The notes under the pieces are model-generated. The model saw only the letters and a list, made by a program, of their open reading frames with translations. It did no database searches and had not been told where the DNA came from. Position numbers and translations under genes: made by a program. 64,000 nt of DNA from Eleusine coracana subsp. coracana (lineage: Eukaryota; Streptophyta; Magnoliopsida; Poales; Poaceae), in NCBI GenBank assembly GCA_032690845.1, contig CM064432.1, forward strand, positions 57,968,071 through 58,032,070, read 5' to 3'. Below are positions 55,362 to 64,000 of the stretch, piece after piece. How positions within the stretch are numbered: position 1 is the first letter of the stretch; each line of letters opens with the position of its first letter.

Positions 55362-56864
55362 ATGGAGCGCGATCTCTGGCTGCTATGGGCAGCACTGGCC
55401 ATCTCGCTCTACTACCTGATGCACTTCCTGAGACGACCTTCGGGCAATGGACGCCAGCCGCCTGGCCCCAGGCCACTTCCTGTCATAGGCAACCTCCTCG
55501 ATCTGCGTCGCGGCAACCTCCATCACACGCTTGCGCACCTGGCGCGCGTCCACGGCCCTGTCATGTTACTCAAGATGGGCCTCACAACGACTGTGGTCAT
55601 CTCCTCACGCGACGCGGCGAGGGAGGCATTCACTAGGCATGATCGCCGTCTCGCAGCACACACGGTCCCGGACTCGGTCCGCGTGCCCGGGTTCTTCGAC
55701 CGGTCCCTCATATGGCTGCCGAGCTCCGACCAGCGGTGGAAGACAATGCGCAGCATTGTGGCCACGCACGTCGTCTCCCCGCGAAGTCTCGCTATGGTGC
55801 GTAGCGTTCGGGAACGCAAGGTGCGCGACCTGGTGAGCTACATCCGTGGTCGAGCCGGGCAGGAACTGGACGTCGCCCAGGCCGTCTACGGCGGCGTAAC
55901 CAACCTCGTGTCAAACACCTTCTTCTCTGTTGATGTGGTCGAAGTGGGTGCACAATCGACACAGGGGCTGCAGCACGCCGTGGAGGAACTCATCGAGCAC
56001 ATGAATAAGCCCAACGTCTCGGACCTTTTCCCTTTACTACGGCCGCTCGACTTACAAGGACGGCGACGCGGCGCAACTAAGGTCTACGGGAAAGTCTTTC
56101 GGGTCCTCGATGACATGATTGACCGCCGGCTGTCCGAGGCCTCCTCATCCAAGACTAAGCACCATGATGATTTCCTAGACGTGCTCCTGCAGCTCACGTC
56201 CACGGGCACCATCACTCGTGAGGACGTGAGAGCCATCATGTTTGACGTTTTCACTGCCGGAAGCGACACCATATCGTTGACCGTGGCGTGGGCAATGGCC
56301 GAGCTGCTCCGCAACCCGGGCATCATGGCTAAGGTGCGCGCCGAGATTGAGGACGCTCTGGGCGGCAAGGAAGAAATCGAGGAGACTGATGCCACGAGGT
56401 TACCCTACCTACAAGCCGTGGTGAAGGAGGCTATGAGACTGCACCCGGTTGGGCCAATTCTGATACCGCACGATGCCGTGGAGGACGGCGTCGAGATCAA
56501 AGGCTACACGGTGCCCAAGGGCTGCTCCGTGATCTTCAATGTGTGGGCAATAATGCGTGACCCAGCAGCTTGGGAGAGGCCGGACGAGTTTGCACCTGAG
56601 CGGTGGTTCTTGAATGGAACGGCCGAGGTTAACTTTAGAGGGAAGGATTTCGAGTTCATACCGTTCGGGTCTGGCCGAAGGATATGCCCCGGCGTGCCGA
56701 TAGTGGAGCGCGTCCTGCCACACATACTGGTGTCGCTGCTGCACGCGTTCGAGTGGAAGCTGCCCAATGGCATGTCAGCCGAGCAGTTGGACGTGAACGA
56801 GAAATTTACCACCGCCAACGTCTTGGCTGTTCCTCTCAAGGCTGTTCCCACCGTGATGGCCTAA
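55362..56864 (+). CDS. Cytochrome P450, CYP76-like, 500 aa
   Basis: Begins MERDLWLLWAALAISLYYL; the anchor is one Leu shorter than in 61407. PPGPRPLP hinge, RRGNLHHT insertion like 22022, C-helix WKTMR, AGSDT with Thr near 303, KEAMR, FAPERW and FGSGRRICPG with heme Cys near 442. Intact and intronless. Odd residues: IEHMNKPNV replaces the otherwise constant LIAKPNV, PIVERVLPHILVSLL replaces PMAERVVP-ILASLL, and it ends TVMA instead of V-IT. A LINE insertion lies ~250 bp upstream and the proximal G-box is mutated, so its regulation may differ from its sisters. Its N-terminal third is the closest relative of that of 61407. Confidence 0.96.
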   Translation: MERDLWLLWAALAISLYYLMHFLRRPSGNGRQPPGPRPLPVIGNLLDLRRGNLHHTLAHLARVHGPVMLLKMGLTTTVVISSRDAAREAFTRHDRRLAAHTVPDSVRVPGFFDRSLIWLPSSDQRWKTMRSIVATHVVSPRSLAMVRSVRERKVRDLVSYIRGRAGQELDVAQAVYGGVTNLVSNTFFSVDVVEVGAQSTQGLQHAVEELIEHMNKPNVSDLFPLLRPLDLQGRRRGATKVYGKVFRVLDDMIDRRLSEASSSKTKHHDDFLDVLLQLTSTGTITREDVRAIMFDVFTAGSDTISLTVAWAMAELLRNPGIMAKVRAEIEDALGGKEEIEETDATRLPYLQAVVKEAMRLHPVGPILIPHDAVEDGVEIKGYTVPKGCSVIFNVWAIMRDPAAWERPDEFAPERWFLNGTAEVNFRGKDFEFIPFGSGRRICPGVPIVERVLPHILVSLLHAFEWKLPNGMSAEQLDVNEKFTTANVLAVPLKAVPTVMA

Positions 56865-56905
56865 TTACTAATTACTAAAGATGTTGTCAAAATAAACTAA
56901 TAAAC

Positions 56906-58030
56906 TTCCTCCATCTCAAAATATGAGGGACTTTAAATTTGGTCAATGTTGAATCTCTACAATTTATTGATTTAGGTGTGGTTATTCACTTCGTGTTCAC
57001 AAAATTAGAGATTAAATCTAAATGTACTGACTTTCAAAAACCATAACTCATGCGTCCGGAGTTTAAATGAGACAAACTCGCACTCTATCTCGTAGCTCTT
57101 AAAACGTTATACAACTTTGGTATTCAATGAATCTACAGATTTGGCCTTCCTTGTATCCAAATATGCGATACAAAAATATCTATTCTGATTTAGACTATTC
57201 TGTGCAGGTCTCCTTGCGGGGCTCATATCTCATATCTCGACGAGTTCTATAACTTTCGTAGTCAAACTTTTCACATTAAAGCACGACTTGAAGTTTACAA
57301 CCATATCACACTGCAGTGTTGTTTCTGATATGTGTAAATTGATCTTTCCTTCCAGATAAACCTTCTAAAAATACTTAGCAATTGGACCACGACTTTGGGC
57401 TTATATGTTAAGCTTTATGGATGTGTACGGGTGTCTAGTACATGTCATGGGCTTGTGGGTTCATATTGCTATTTCTCATCTCTGAGTCTTTTTAATATTA
57501 TTTCACTTAATTTTGCAACATAGCACTCAAACAATATTACATGTAGAAACTGTTGATATTAAAGGTAAAAAATATATTTATAATAAAAATATGGTGAAAA
57601 TAGTTACTTTCGACATATAAAATGGCATACTAAAAAGCACCAACAGTAATAAATATAACTTTTTATATAAAAATATCAAAAATACTATATATGTCTAACA
57701 ATTATATTATGTAAATAATTTTTTATTCAAATTATATAAAGTGTTATATTTTTCTTAAGCCCTTAGCAATGCACAGTACTTTGCTAGTCTTTATAAATTT
57801 AACCAATGGTATCTATAAATATGTATTATTTCAAATATTAAAAGTTGCATATTTTGATAGTTAGTTTTGTAATAAATCTAAAATGATCTTTTCGTCCCCA
57901 ACTGAACATATTTAAATGACAAACTAAAAGATCAGATAGGAAACTTGAAATCTGCGAGGGTAAAGAAAGGAGTCTGGTTTTCTTTTTTGCGAATAAAAGG
58001 AGTCTGGTTTTTAACAAGACCAAATAAGGA
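56906..58030. mobile_element. Stowaway-like element interrupted by another insertion
   Basis: The start cttcctccatctcaaaatat (56906) and the later part ttataaatttaaccaatggt to aaatgacaaactaaaagat (57790-57925) together match an uninterrupted relative at 58342-58560. The ~820 bp between them (56968-57788) is a second insertion. Its right end (gcaatgcacagtactttgct) resembles the CCCGTGC-type motif on the other strand. Confidence 0.55.
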
Positions 58031-58341
58031 TTTCTCACTAACTTAGCACCCAAACTACAGATCTTTGGCCGCTTGAATTTGGGAAATCAAATACGAGTTG
58101 ATTTTAACGGTCGAGGGTGTCGTTGACACTCAGTCCTTAAAGACTGAGTCAATAAATCATCGAGATTGACGAAATCATCATTAGCGTCTCGCTATTGACG
58201 GGAGCGTCGTCTACCACTGAAAGTACAATACCGTTAAATCCTAGTAAATTCGCTCCCATATAGAGTCAAACTCAGGAGCTGAGATGCTACTGAGCCTCTT
58301 ATAACCACTAGGCTACAGGCCCTTTCGCATGTTGTCAAGTT

Positions 58342-58625
58342 GTTTGATCGGCTTCCTCCATCTCAAAATATGAGGGACTTTAAATTTGGTCAAAGTTGAA
58401 TCTTTGTAAATTTAACCAATGATATCTATGAATATGTATTGTTTCAAATATTAAAAATTATATATTTTGATAGTTGGTTTTGTAATTAATCTAAATTGGT
58501 TTTTTCGTCCCCCATTTAACATATTTAAATGACAAACTAAAAGAAGCGTCAAATAAGGAATGAACAATGGAAGTTGGTCCAGAAAGGAGTCTGGTTTTTA
58601 ACAAGACCAAGTAAGGATTTCTCTC
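58342..58625. mobile_element. Stowaway-like element, uninterrupted relative
   Basis: It begins cttcctccatctcaaaatat, agggactttaaatttggtc and continues through aaatgacaaactaaaagaag and ggagtctggtttttaacaag. The last block is also present at 57970-58020, so the duplicated segment is longer than a simple MITE. The ends are not resolved. Confidence 0.5.
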
Positions 58626-58966
58626 TAACTTATCACCCAAACTAAAGATCTTTGTCCGCTTGAATTTGAGAAATCAAATACGAGTTGCTTGCCACTTACT
58701 ATTAGAGCATGTACAATGAATGTGCTTACAAGGACACTTAAGCAAAAAAAAAAAGAACTGGTTTATTCTTGTTACTAGGTGCTTATATGAGAGAAGAAGC
58801 AAAAATGCTTAAGTTTGCGCATGGTGCTTTTGGTGATTAGCGAGGTGGTTAGATCCTCACAAGAGAGCCTGAGATGAAGGACACATAAAGACACCAGTAT
58901 GGCAGCACGGACCATATATGGAGATAAACAACGGGTAGACTTTTTGGCCACCCCCAAAATAGAGAT

Positions 58967-60487
58967 ATGGATATCGTCGAGATCAGCTGGATGCTGTGGG
59001 CAACGCTTGCCGTAGCGCTCATCATCTACTACCTGAGCATTCTAACACGCGATTCATGCTCTGCCCGGAAGCCACCCGGCCCGCGTCCGCACCCGTTCAT
59101 CGGCAACCTCCTGCACCTGCGCGGCGGCAACCTCCACCACACGCTCGCTCGCCTCGCGCGCATCCACGGCCCCGTCATGCGCCTCAAGCTGGGCCTCACT
59201 ACGGCCGTTGTTATCTCCTCCTGCGACGCTGCGAGGGAGGCCTTTATGCGGCACGACCGCCGCCTCGCCGCCCGCGCGGTGCCGGACGCCACCCACGCCT
59301 TCGGGTTCGCAGACCGCTCGGTGGTGTGGCTGCCCAGCTCCGACCCGTTGTGGAAGACCCTGCGCGGCGTCGTGGCCTCGCACCTCTTCACCCCGCGCAG
59401 CCTCGCCTCGGCCCGCAGCGTCCGGGAACACAAGGTGCGCGAGCTGGTGAGTTACTTCCGCGAGCGCGCCGGGCGAGAAGTCGAGGTCGGCCACGCCGTG
59501 TACGGCGGCGTGCTCAACCTCGTGTCAAATGTTATCTGCTCCGTCGTTGTGGTTGACATTGGCGCCGATTCGGCCACAGGGTTGCGGAAGGTCGTGGAGG
59601 ACCTTGTCGAGCTCATAGCGACGCCGAACGTCTCCGACCTGTACCCGTTCCTCCGTCCGCTTGATTTGCAAGGATGGCGCCGGTTTGCAGCCAAGCACCT
59701 GGAGAAAATCTTCTCCATCTTGGATGGCATAGTCGACCGCAGAGTTGAAGAGGTACGCTCATCATCATCCAAGGAAAGGCAGAATAGTGACTTCCTCGAC
59801 GCGCTCATCAAGCTCATGTCCACGGGCAAGATGGCTCGTGACAATGTGACATCCATTCTATTCGACGTGTTCACGGCCGGGAGCGACACCATCGCCATCA
59901 CGGTGGAGTGGGCGATGGCCGAGCTGCTCCGCAACCCGAGCATCATGGACAAGGCACGCGCCGAGATCAAAGGCGTCCTCGGAGACAAGGAAACCATCGA
60001 GGAGCCTGACGCCGCGAGCTTACCGTATCTTCAAGCCGTTGTGAAGGAGGCGATGCGGCTGCACCCCGTGGCGCCAATCATGTTGCCGCACAAGGCCGTG
60101 GAGGACGGCGTCGAGGTCTGCGGCTACGCGGTGCCCCAGGGCGCCACGGTGATCTTCAATGTGTGGGCGATCATGCGTGACCCGGCGATCTGGGACAGAC
60201 CGGACGTGTTCGTGCCTGAGCGCTGGTTCTTGGACAGGGCAGCCGAAGTGGACTTCAAAGGGAAGGATTTCGAGTTCATCCCGTTCGGGTCCGGACGGCG
60301 GATGTGCCCCGGCCTGCCGATGGCGGAGCGCGTCGTGCCGCACATACTGGCTTCGCTGCTGCACGCGTTCGAGTGGCGACTGCCGGACGGCGCGTCGTCG
60401 GCCGAGCAGCTGGACGTGACGGAGAAGTTCACCACAGCAAACGTCATGGCTGTCCCTCTCAGGGCCGTGCCCGTCGCGATTACATAA
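58967..60487 (+). CDS. Cytochrome P450, CYP76-like, 506 aa (MDI-type)
   Basis: Begins MDIVEISWMLWATLAVALIIYYL. Hinge PPGPRPHPFIGNLLHL (His where others have Leu), GGNLHHT, C-helix WKTLR, AGSDT with Thr near 308, KEAMR, FVPERW and FGSGRRMCPG with heme Cys near 447. The region before the last helix reads RLPDGASSAEQL, one residue longer than in the MER-type genes. Intact and intronless. From 59868 on, coding sequence and 3' flank are identical to 62299 onward in the next gene, while the first ~900 bp are different. Positions 59897-60071 are also identical to the gene at 30046. The two genes thus share one C-terminal half, and enzymatic differences should map to the N-terminal half. Confidence 0.96.
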   Translation: MDIVEISWMLWATLAVALIIYYLSILTRDSCSARKPPGPRPHPFIGNLLHLRGGNLHHTLARLARIHGPVMRLKLGLTTAVVISSCDAAREAFMRHDRRLAARAVPDATHAFGFADRSVVWLPSSDPLWKTLRGVVASHLFTPRSLASARSVREHKVRELVSYFRERAGREVEVGHAVYGGVLNLVSNVICSVVVVDIGADSATGLRKVVEDLVELIATPNVSDLYPFLRPLDLQGWRRFAAKHLEKIFSILDGIVDRRVEEVRSSSSKERQNSDFLDALIKLMSTGKMARDNVTSILFDVFTAGSDTIAITVEWAMAELLRNPSIMDKARAEIKGVLGDKETIEEPDAASLPYLQAVVKEAMRLHPVAPIMLPHKAVEDGVEVCGYAVPQGATVIFNVWAIMRDPAIWDRPDVFVPERWFLDRAAEVDFKGKDFEFIPFGSGRRMCPGLPMAERVVPHILASLLHAFEWRLPDGASSAEQLDVTEKFTTANVMAVPLRAVPVAIT

Positions 60488-61018
60488 TATAATGCCCAAT
60501 CAACTTGTGCTGGAATCGGAATGGGCGACCGTCGAATTGTATCAATTGTTCACATGCTTATTTCTTGCTGCCTCTGTTCACGCAAGGGAGTCTATCCTGG
60601 AGTCCTGGACATGGGTGTTTTGCAAATGGTTAGGAAACTTTCGGGTGGTTGCGATAACGTTTCCTTGCTCTGCAGTTCGAAACATTACACGTCGATATCG
60701 TTCTGAAACAGAGCACCTATTTTGGCAGAGACATCCTTCAGTTTATGGCGGGGAGCCTTCGAGCTACTTCCAACGAGATGGGCGAGCTTCACGAGAGAAG
60801 TCGCCAGCTACCCATATCTTGATGGTTTTCTTGTGGAGCCGAAGTGTGCCACGCGCATAACAGTGTAGCCATAGGAGCGAGCAGCCAGGGACCATACGCT
60901 TGCAAAAGCCATGCGCCGAGATCACAGGGGTCCTTTCGTCATCCAGAACACCCTGATGGTAGATATTGCTACTCTGTGGTTTTCCATCGATGGTGGAGGT
61001 TTGTCTAGCTGAGTTGTT

Positions 61019-61071
<53 letters not shown>

Positions 61072-62298
61072 GAGGGATGAGTTGTTTTATCTCTTTAGTT
61101 TTAGCTGCTTATAGCCATCGCCTACACCGGAGAAGAATACGGGGCGCGTTCGTGTCCCTAAGTTAGATTGCATTTTTACGCTTGCTTCTCTTTCATTTCT
61201 TCCGTGCAAGAAAAGTACCTACAGCTCTACCATTATGACTGATGAAGACATGTGGTAAAAGTTGGGTCAAAACGTTGTTTGAAATTGGAAACAGTAAAAA
61301 TATGATGAAATAAAAACAACCACGCCAAAAATAGCTACTAGTCCCAGTATTTTATATGTATGGATTTAACGCCCACTGAAGTAGCTCGCCTATACCCCTC
61401 AAAAAAATGGAGCGCGATCTCTGGCTTCTATGGGCAGCACTGGCTATCTCGCTTCTCTACTACCTGATGACCTTCCTGAGACGACCTTCGCGCAATGGAC
61501 GCCAGCCGCTTGGCCCCAGGCCACTTCCAGTCATAGGCAATCTCCTCGACCTGCGCGGCAACCTCCATCACACGCTCGCGCACCTGGCACGGGTTCACGG
61601 CTCCGTCATGTTCCTCAAGATGGGCCTCACAACGACCGTGGTCATCTCCTCTTCCGACGCGGCGAGGGAGGCCTTCACGAAGCACGACCGGCGTCTCGCT
61701 GCACGCGCTGTCCCGGACGCCATCAACATCCCTGGGTACAGGGACCTGTCCATGGTATGGATGCCCAGCTCGGACCCGCTCTGGAAGACCTTGCGCGGCA
61801 TCGTAGGCTCGCATGTCTTCTCCCCTCGTAGCCTCGCTGCGACCCGCGACGTCCGCGAACGCAAGGTGCGTGAGTTGATAAGTTACTTCCGTGACCGCGC
61901 CGGGCAGGAAGTCGACGTCGGCCAGGGCGTGTACGGCGGCGTGCTCAACCTCGTGTCGACCGCTCTCTTCTCTGTTGATGTCGTCGACGTTGGTGCCGAT
62001 TCAGCGACGGGGTTGCGGAAGCTCGTGGAGGACCTCATCGAGCTCATCGCGACGCCGAACGTCTCTGACCTGTACCCTTTCCTCCGACGTCTTGACTTGC
62101 AAGGATGGCATCGGTTTGCAGCCAAGCGCCTGGAGAAAATCTTCTGCATCTTGGATGGCATAGTCGACCGTCGAGTTGAAAAGCTAAGTTCCTCATCCAA
62201 GGATACCAGACTGATGAACGACTTCCTCGACGCGCTCATCGAACTCATGTCCTCGGGCAAAATAACACGCGACAACATCTCAGCCATCTTGTTCGACT
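59868..62298 (+). repeat. Tandem unit 1 (2,431 bp)
   Basis: The unit runs from the I-helix codons of the gene at 58967, through the intergenic DNA, to the same point in the gene at 61407. It repeats from 62299 to the window end. I see no difference over 1.7 kb except the length of the TC run. Confidence 0.88.
60488..61406 (+). other. Intergenic DNA between 58967 and 61407 genes
   Basis: It holds the 3' flank of the first gene (shared with 32200-32300), a (TC)n run (61022-61068, 47 nt), and the promoter of the next gene with tttatatgta at 61351 and a degraded G-box (CATGTG at 61249). An open frame at 60492-60860 (+) has no domain and is repeated unchanged in the next unit. I do not call it a gene. 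Confidence 0.7.
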
Positions 62299-62918
62299 TG
62301 TTCACGGCCGGGAGCGACACCATCGCCATCACGGTGGAGTGGGCGATGGCCGAGCTGCTCCGCAACCCGAGCATCATGGACAAGGCACGCGCCGAGATCA
62401 AAGGCGTCCTCGGAGACAAGGAAACCATCGAGGAGCCTGACGCCGCGAGCTTACCGTATCTTCAAGCCGTTGTGAAGGAGGCGATGCGGCTGCACCCCGT
62501 GGCGCCAATCATGTTGCCGCACAAGGCCGTGGAGGACGGCGTCGAGGTCTGCGGCTACGCGGTGCCCCAGGGCGCCACGGTGATCTTCAATGTGTGGGCG
62601 ATCATGCGTGACCCGGCGATCTGGGACAGACCGGACGTGTTCGTGCCTGAGCGCTGGTTCTTGGACAGGGCAGCCGAAGTGGACTTCAAAGGGAAGGATT
62701 TCGAGTTCATCCCGTTCGGGTCCGGACGGCGGATGTGCCCCGGCCTGCCGATGGCGGAGCGCGTCGTGCCGCACATACTGGCTTCGCTGCTGCACGCGTT
62801 CGAGTGGCGACTGCCGGACGGCGCGTCGTCGGCCGAGCAGCTGGACGTGACGGAGAAGTTCACCACAGCAAACGTCATGGCTGTCCCTCTCAGGGCCGTG
62901 CCCGTCGCGATTACATAA
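61407..62918 (+). CDS. Mosaic cytochrome P450, CYP76-like, 503 aa
   Basis: The N-terminus MERDLWLLWAALAISLLYYL to TKHDRRLAARAVPD follows the MER-type gene at 55362. The stretch DAINIPGYRDLSMVW to SPRSLAAT is closest to the broken gene at 2652-3066. LVSTALFSVDVVDVG follows 50290. From GADSATGLRKLVEDL onward it follows 58967, with nucleotide identity from 62299. Catalytic motifs are intact: WKTLR, AGSDT (Thr near 305), KEAMR, FVPERW and FGSGRRMCPG (heme Cys near 444). Intronless. The hinge reads PLGPRPLP instead of PPGP, and RVHGSVMF replaces RVHGPVM. The hinge change might affect folding or membrane orientation. A recombinant enzyme with a new combination of substrate-recognition regions is likely. 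Confidence 0.95.
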   Translation: MERDLWLLWAALAISLLYYLMTFLRRPSRNGRQPLGPRPLPVIGNLLDLRGNLHHTLAHLARVHGSVMFLKMGLTTTVVISSSDAAREAFTKHDRRLAARAVPDAINIPGYRDLSMVWMPSSDPLWKTLRGIVGSHVFSPRSLAATRDVRERKVRELISYFRDRAGQEVDVGQGVYGGVLNLVSTALFSVDVVDVGADSATGLRKLVEDLIELIATPNVSDLYPFLRRLDLQGWHRFAAKRLEKIFCILDGIVDRRVEKLSSSSKDTRLMNDFLDALIELMSSGKITRDNISAILFDLFTAGSDTIAITVEWAMAELLRNPSIMDKARAEIKGVLGDKETIEEPDAASLPYLQAVVKEAMRLHPVAPIMLPHKAVEDGVEVCGYAVPQGATVIFNVWAIMRDPAIWDRPDVFVPERWFLDRAAEVDFKGKDFEFIPFGSGRRMCPGLPMAERVVPHILASLLHAFEWRLPDGASSAEQLDVTEKFTTANVMAVPLRAVPVAIT

Positions 62919-63449
62919 TATAATGCCCAATCAACTTGTGCTGGAATCGGAATGGGCGACCGTCGAATTGTATCAATTGTTCACATGCTTATTTCTTGCT
63001 GCCTCTGTTCACGCAAGGGAGTCTATCCTGGAGTCCTGGACATGGGTGTTTTGCAAATGGTTAGGAAACTTTCGGGTGGTTGCGATAACGTTTCCTTGCT
63101 CTGCAGTTCGAAACATTACACGTCGATATCGTTCTGAAACAGAGCACCTATTTTGGCAGAGACATCCTTCAGTTTATGGCGGGGAGCCTTCGAGCTACTT
63201 CCAACGAGATGGGCGAGCTTCACGAGAGAAGTCGCCAGCTACCCATATCTTGATGGTTTTCTTGTGGAGCCGAAGTGTGCCACGCGCATAACAGTGTAGC
63301 CATAGGAGCGAGCAGCCAGGGACCATACGCTTGCAAAAGCCATGCGCCGAGATCACAGGGGTCCTTTCGTCATCCAGAACACCCTGATGGTAGATATTGC
63401 TACTCTGTGGTTTTCCATCGATGGTGGAGGTTTGTCTAGCTGAGTTGTT

Positions 63450-63498
<49 letters not shown>

Positions 63499-63833
63499 GA
63501 GGGATGAGTTGTTTTATCTCTTTAGTTTTAGCTGCTTATAGCCATCGCCTACACCGGAGAAGAATACGGGGCGCGTTCGTGTCCCTAAGTTAGATTGCAT
63601 TTTTACGCTTGCTTCTCTTTCATTTCTTCCGTGCAAGAAAAGTACCTACAGCTCTACCATTATGACTGATGAAGACATGTGGTAAAAGTTGGGTCAAAAC
63701 GTTGTTTGAAATTGGAAACAGTAAAAATATGATGAAATAAAAACAACCACGCCAAAAATAGCTACTAGTCCCAGTATTTTATATGTATGGATTTAACGCC
63801 CACTGAAGTAGCTCGCCTATACCCCTCAAAAAA
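62919..63833 (+). other. Second copy of the P450 intergenic unit
   Basis: Identical to 60488-61406 as far as I can follow, except that the (TC)n run (63453-63495) is 4 nt shorter. It includes the promoter for the gene starting at 63834. Confidence 0.8.
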
Positions 63834-64000
63834 ATGGAGCGCGATCTCTGGCTTCTATGGGCAGCACTGGCTATCTCGCTTCTCTACTACCTGATGACCT
63901 TCCTGAGACGACCTTCGCGCAATGGACGCCAGCCGCTTGGCCCCAGGCCACTTCCAGTCATAGGCAATCTCCTCGACCTGCGCGGCAACCTCCATCACAC
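63834..64000 (+). CDS. Cytochrome P450 N-terminus, cut by window end
   Basis: The first 55 codons (MERDLWLLWAALAISLLYYL to GNLHHT) are identical in nucleotide sequence to the start of the gene at 61407. Whether the rest is identical, chimeric or broken cannot be seen. Confidence 0.85.
   Translation, partial: MERDLWLLWAALAISLLYYLMTFLRRPSRNGRQPLGPRPLPVIGNLLDLRGNLHH

Noticed and set aside
60492..60860. Open frame of 122 codons 3' of the P450 at 58967, repeated at 62923-63291
   Set aside because: It persists unchanged only because the tandem unit is freshly duplicated. It shows no domain and its composition is that of flanking DNA.

Overview
This window is nuclear DNA from a grass (Poaceae). 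Eukaryotic introns and TATA boxes, GC-rich coding exons set in AT-rich intergenic DNA, and a dense load of grass-type transposons (Tourist, Stowaway, hAT, Mutator, CACTA, LINE and LTR elements) all point there. I cannot name the species from the sequence alone.

The core is a tandem array of plant A-type cytochrome P450 genes that resemble the CYP76 family (closest in my recollection to monocot CYP76M-like enzymes). Seven intact, intronless genes lie on the + strand at 22022, 30046, 34533, 50290, 55362, 58967 and 61407, and an eighth starts at 63834 and runs off the end. At least four broken copies accompany them: 2652-3066 (-), 10256-10399 (+), 21344-21680 (+), and a promoter-plus-tail remnant present twice (about 986-1203 on the - strand and 53925-54142 on the + strand). 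Members fall into two start types: MER/MEL-type (22022, 34533, 50290, 55362, 61407) and MDI-type (30046, 58967). The gene at 61407 is a mosaic of both. A unit of about 2.43 kb (3' part of a P450, intergenic DNA, next N-terminus) is tandemly repeated at the right end with almost no divergence.

Layout. 1-2657 is one arm of a nearly perfect inverted duplication whose other arm is 52472-55127; both arms carry a 5'-truncated LINE with target-site duplication and a P450 remnant. 2.6-12 kb holds a P450 fragment, two hAT-like elements, a small membrane-protein gene (4604-4999), a ribosomal protein uS10 (RPS20) last-exon fragment, MITEs, an F-box fragment inside a repeat-like unit, and a P450 relic cut by a copia-type LTR. 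12-19.5 kb is mainly LTR-type sequence, a 0.7-kb-arm hairpin made from P450 upstream DNA, and a CACTA end. 19.5-36 kb is P450 territory. 36131-44466 looks like one 8.3-kb Mutator-like element with terminal inverted repeats and 9-bp target-site duplications, inserted just 3' of the P450 at 34533. It carries a decayed MuDR-type transposase, a three-exon gene of unknown function, a GRF-zinc-finger gene and tandem repeats. 44.5-50 kb is repeat-rich. 50-64 kb is P450 territory again.

How it works together: the P450s would be ER-anchored monooxygenases that oxidise specialised metabolites (terpenoids or other small lipophilic substrates are typical of CYP76). Paralogues share upstream sequence, including a G-box-containing block about 120-140 bp before the ATG in several copies. 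Much of the rest of the window records how this cluster was duplicated, inverted, converted and split by transposons.
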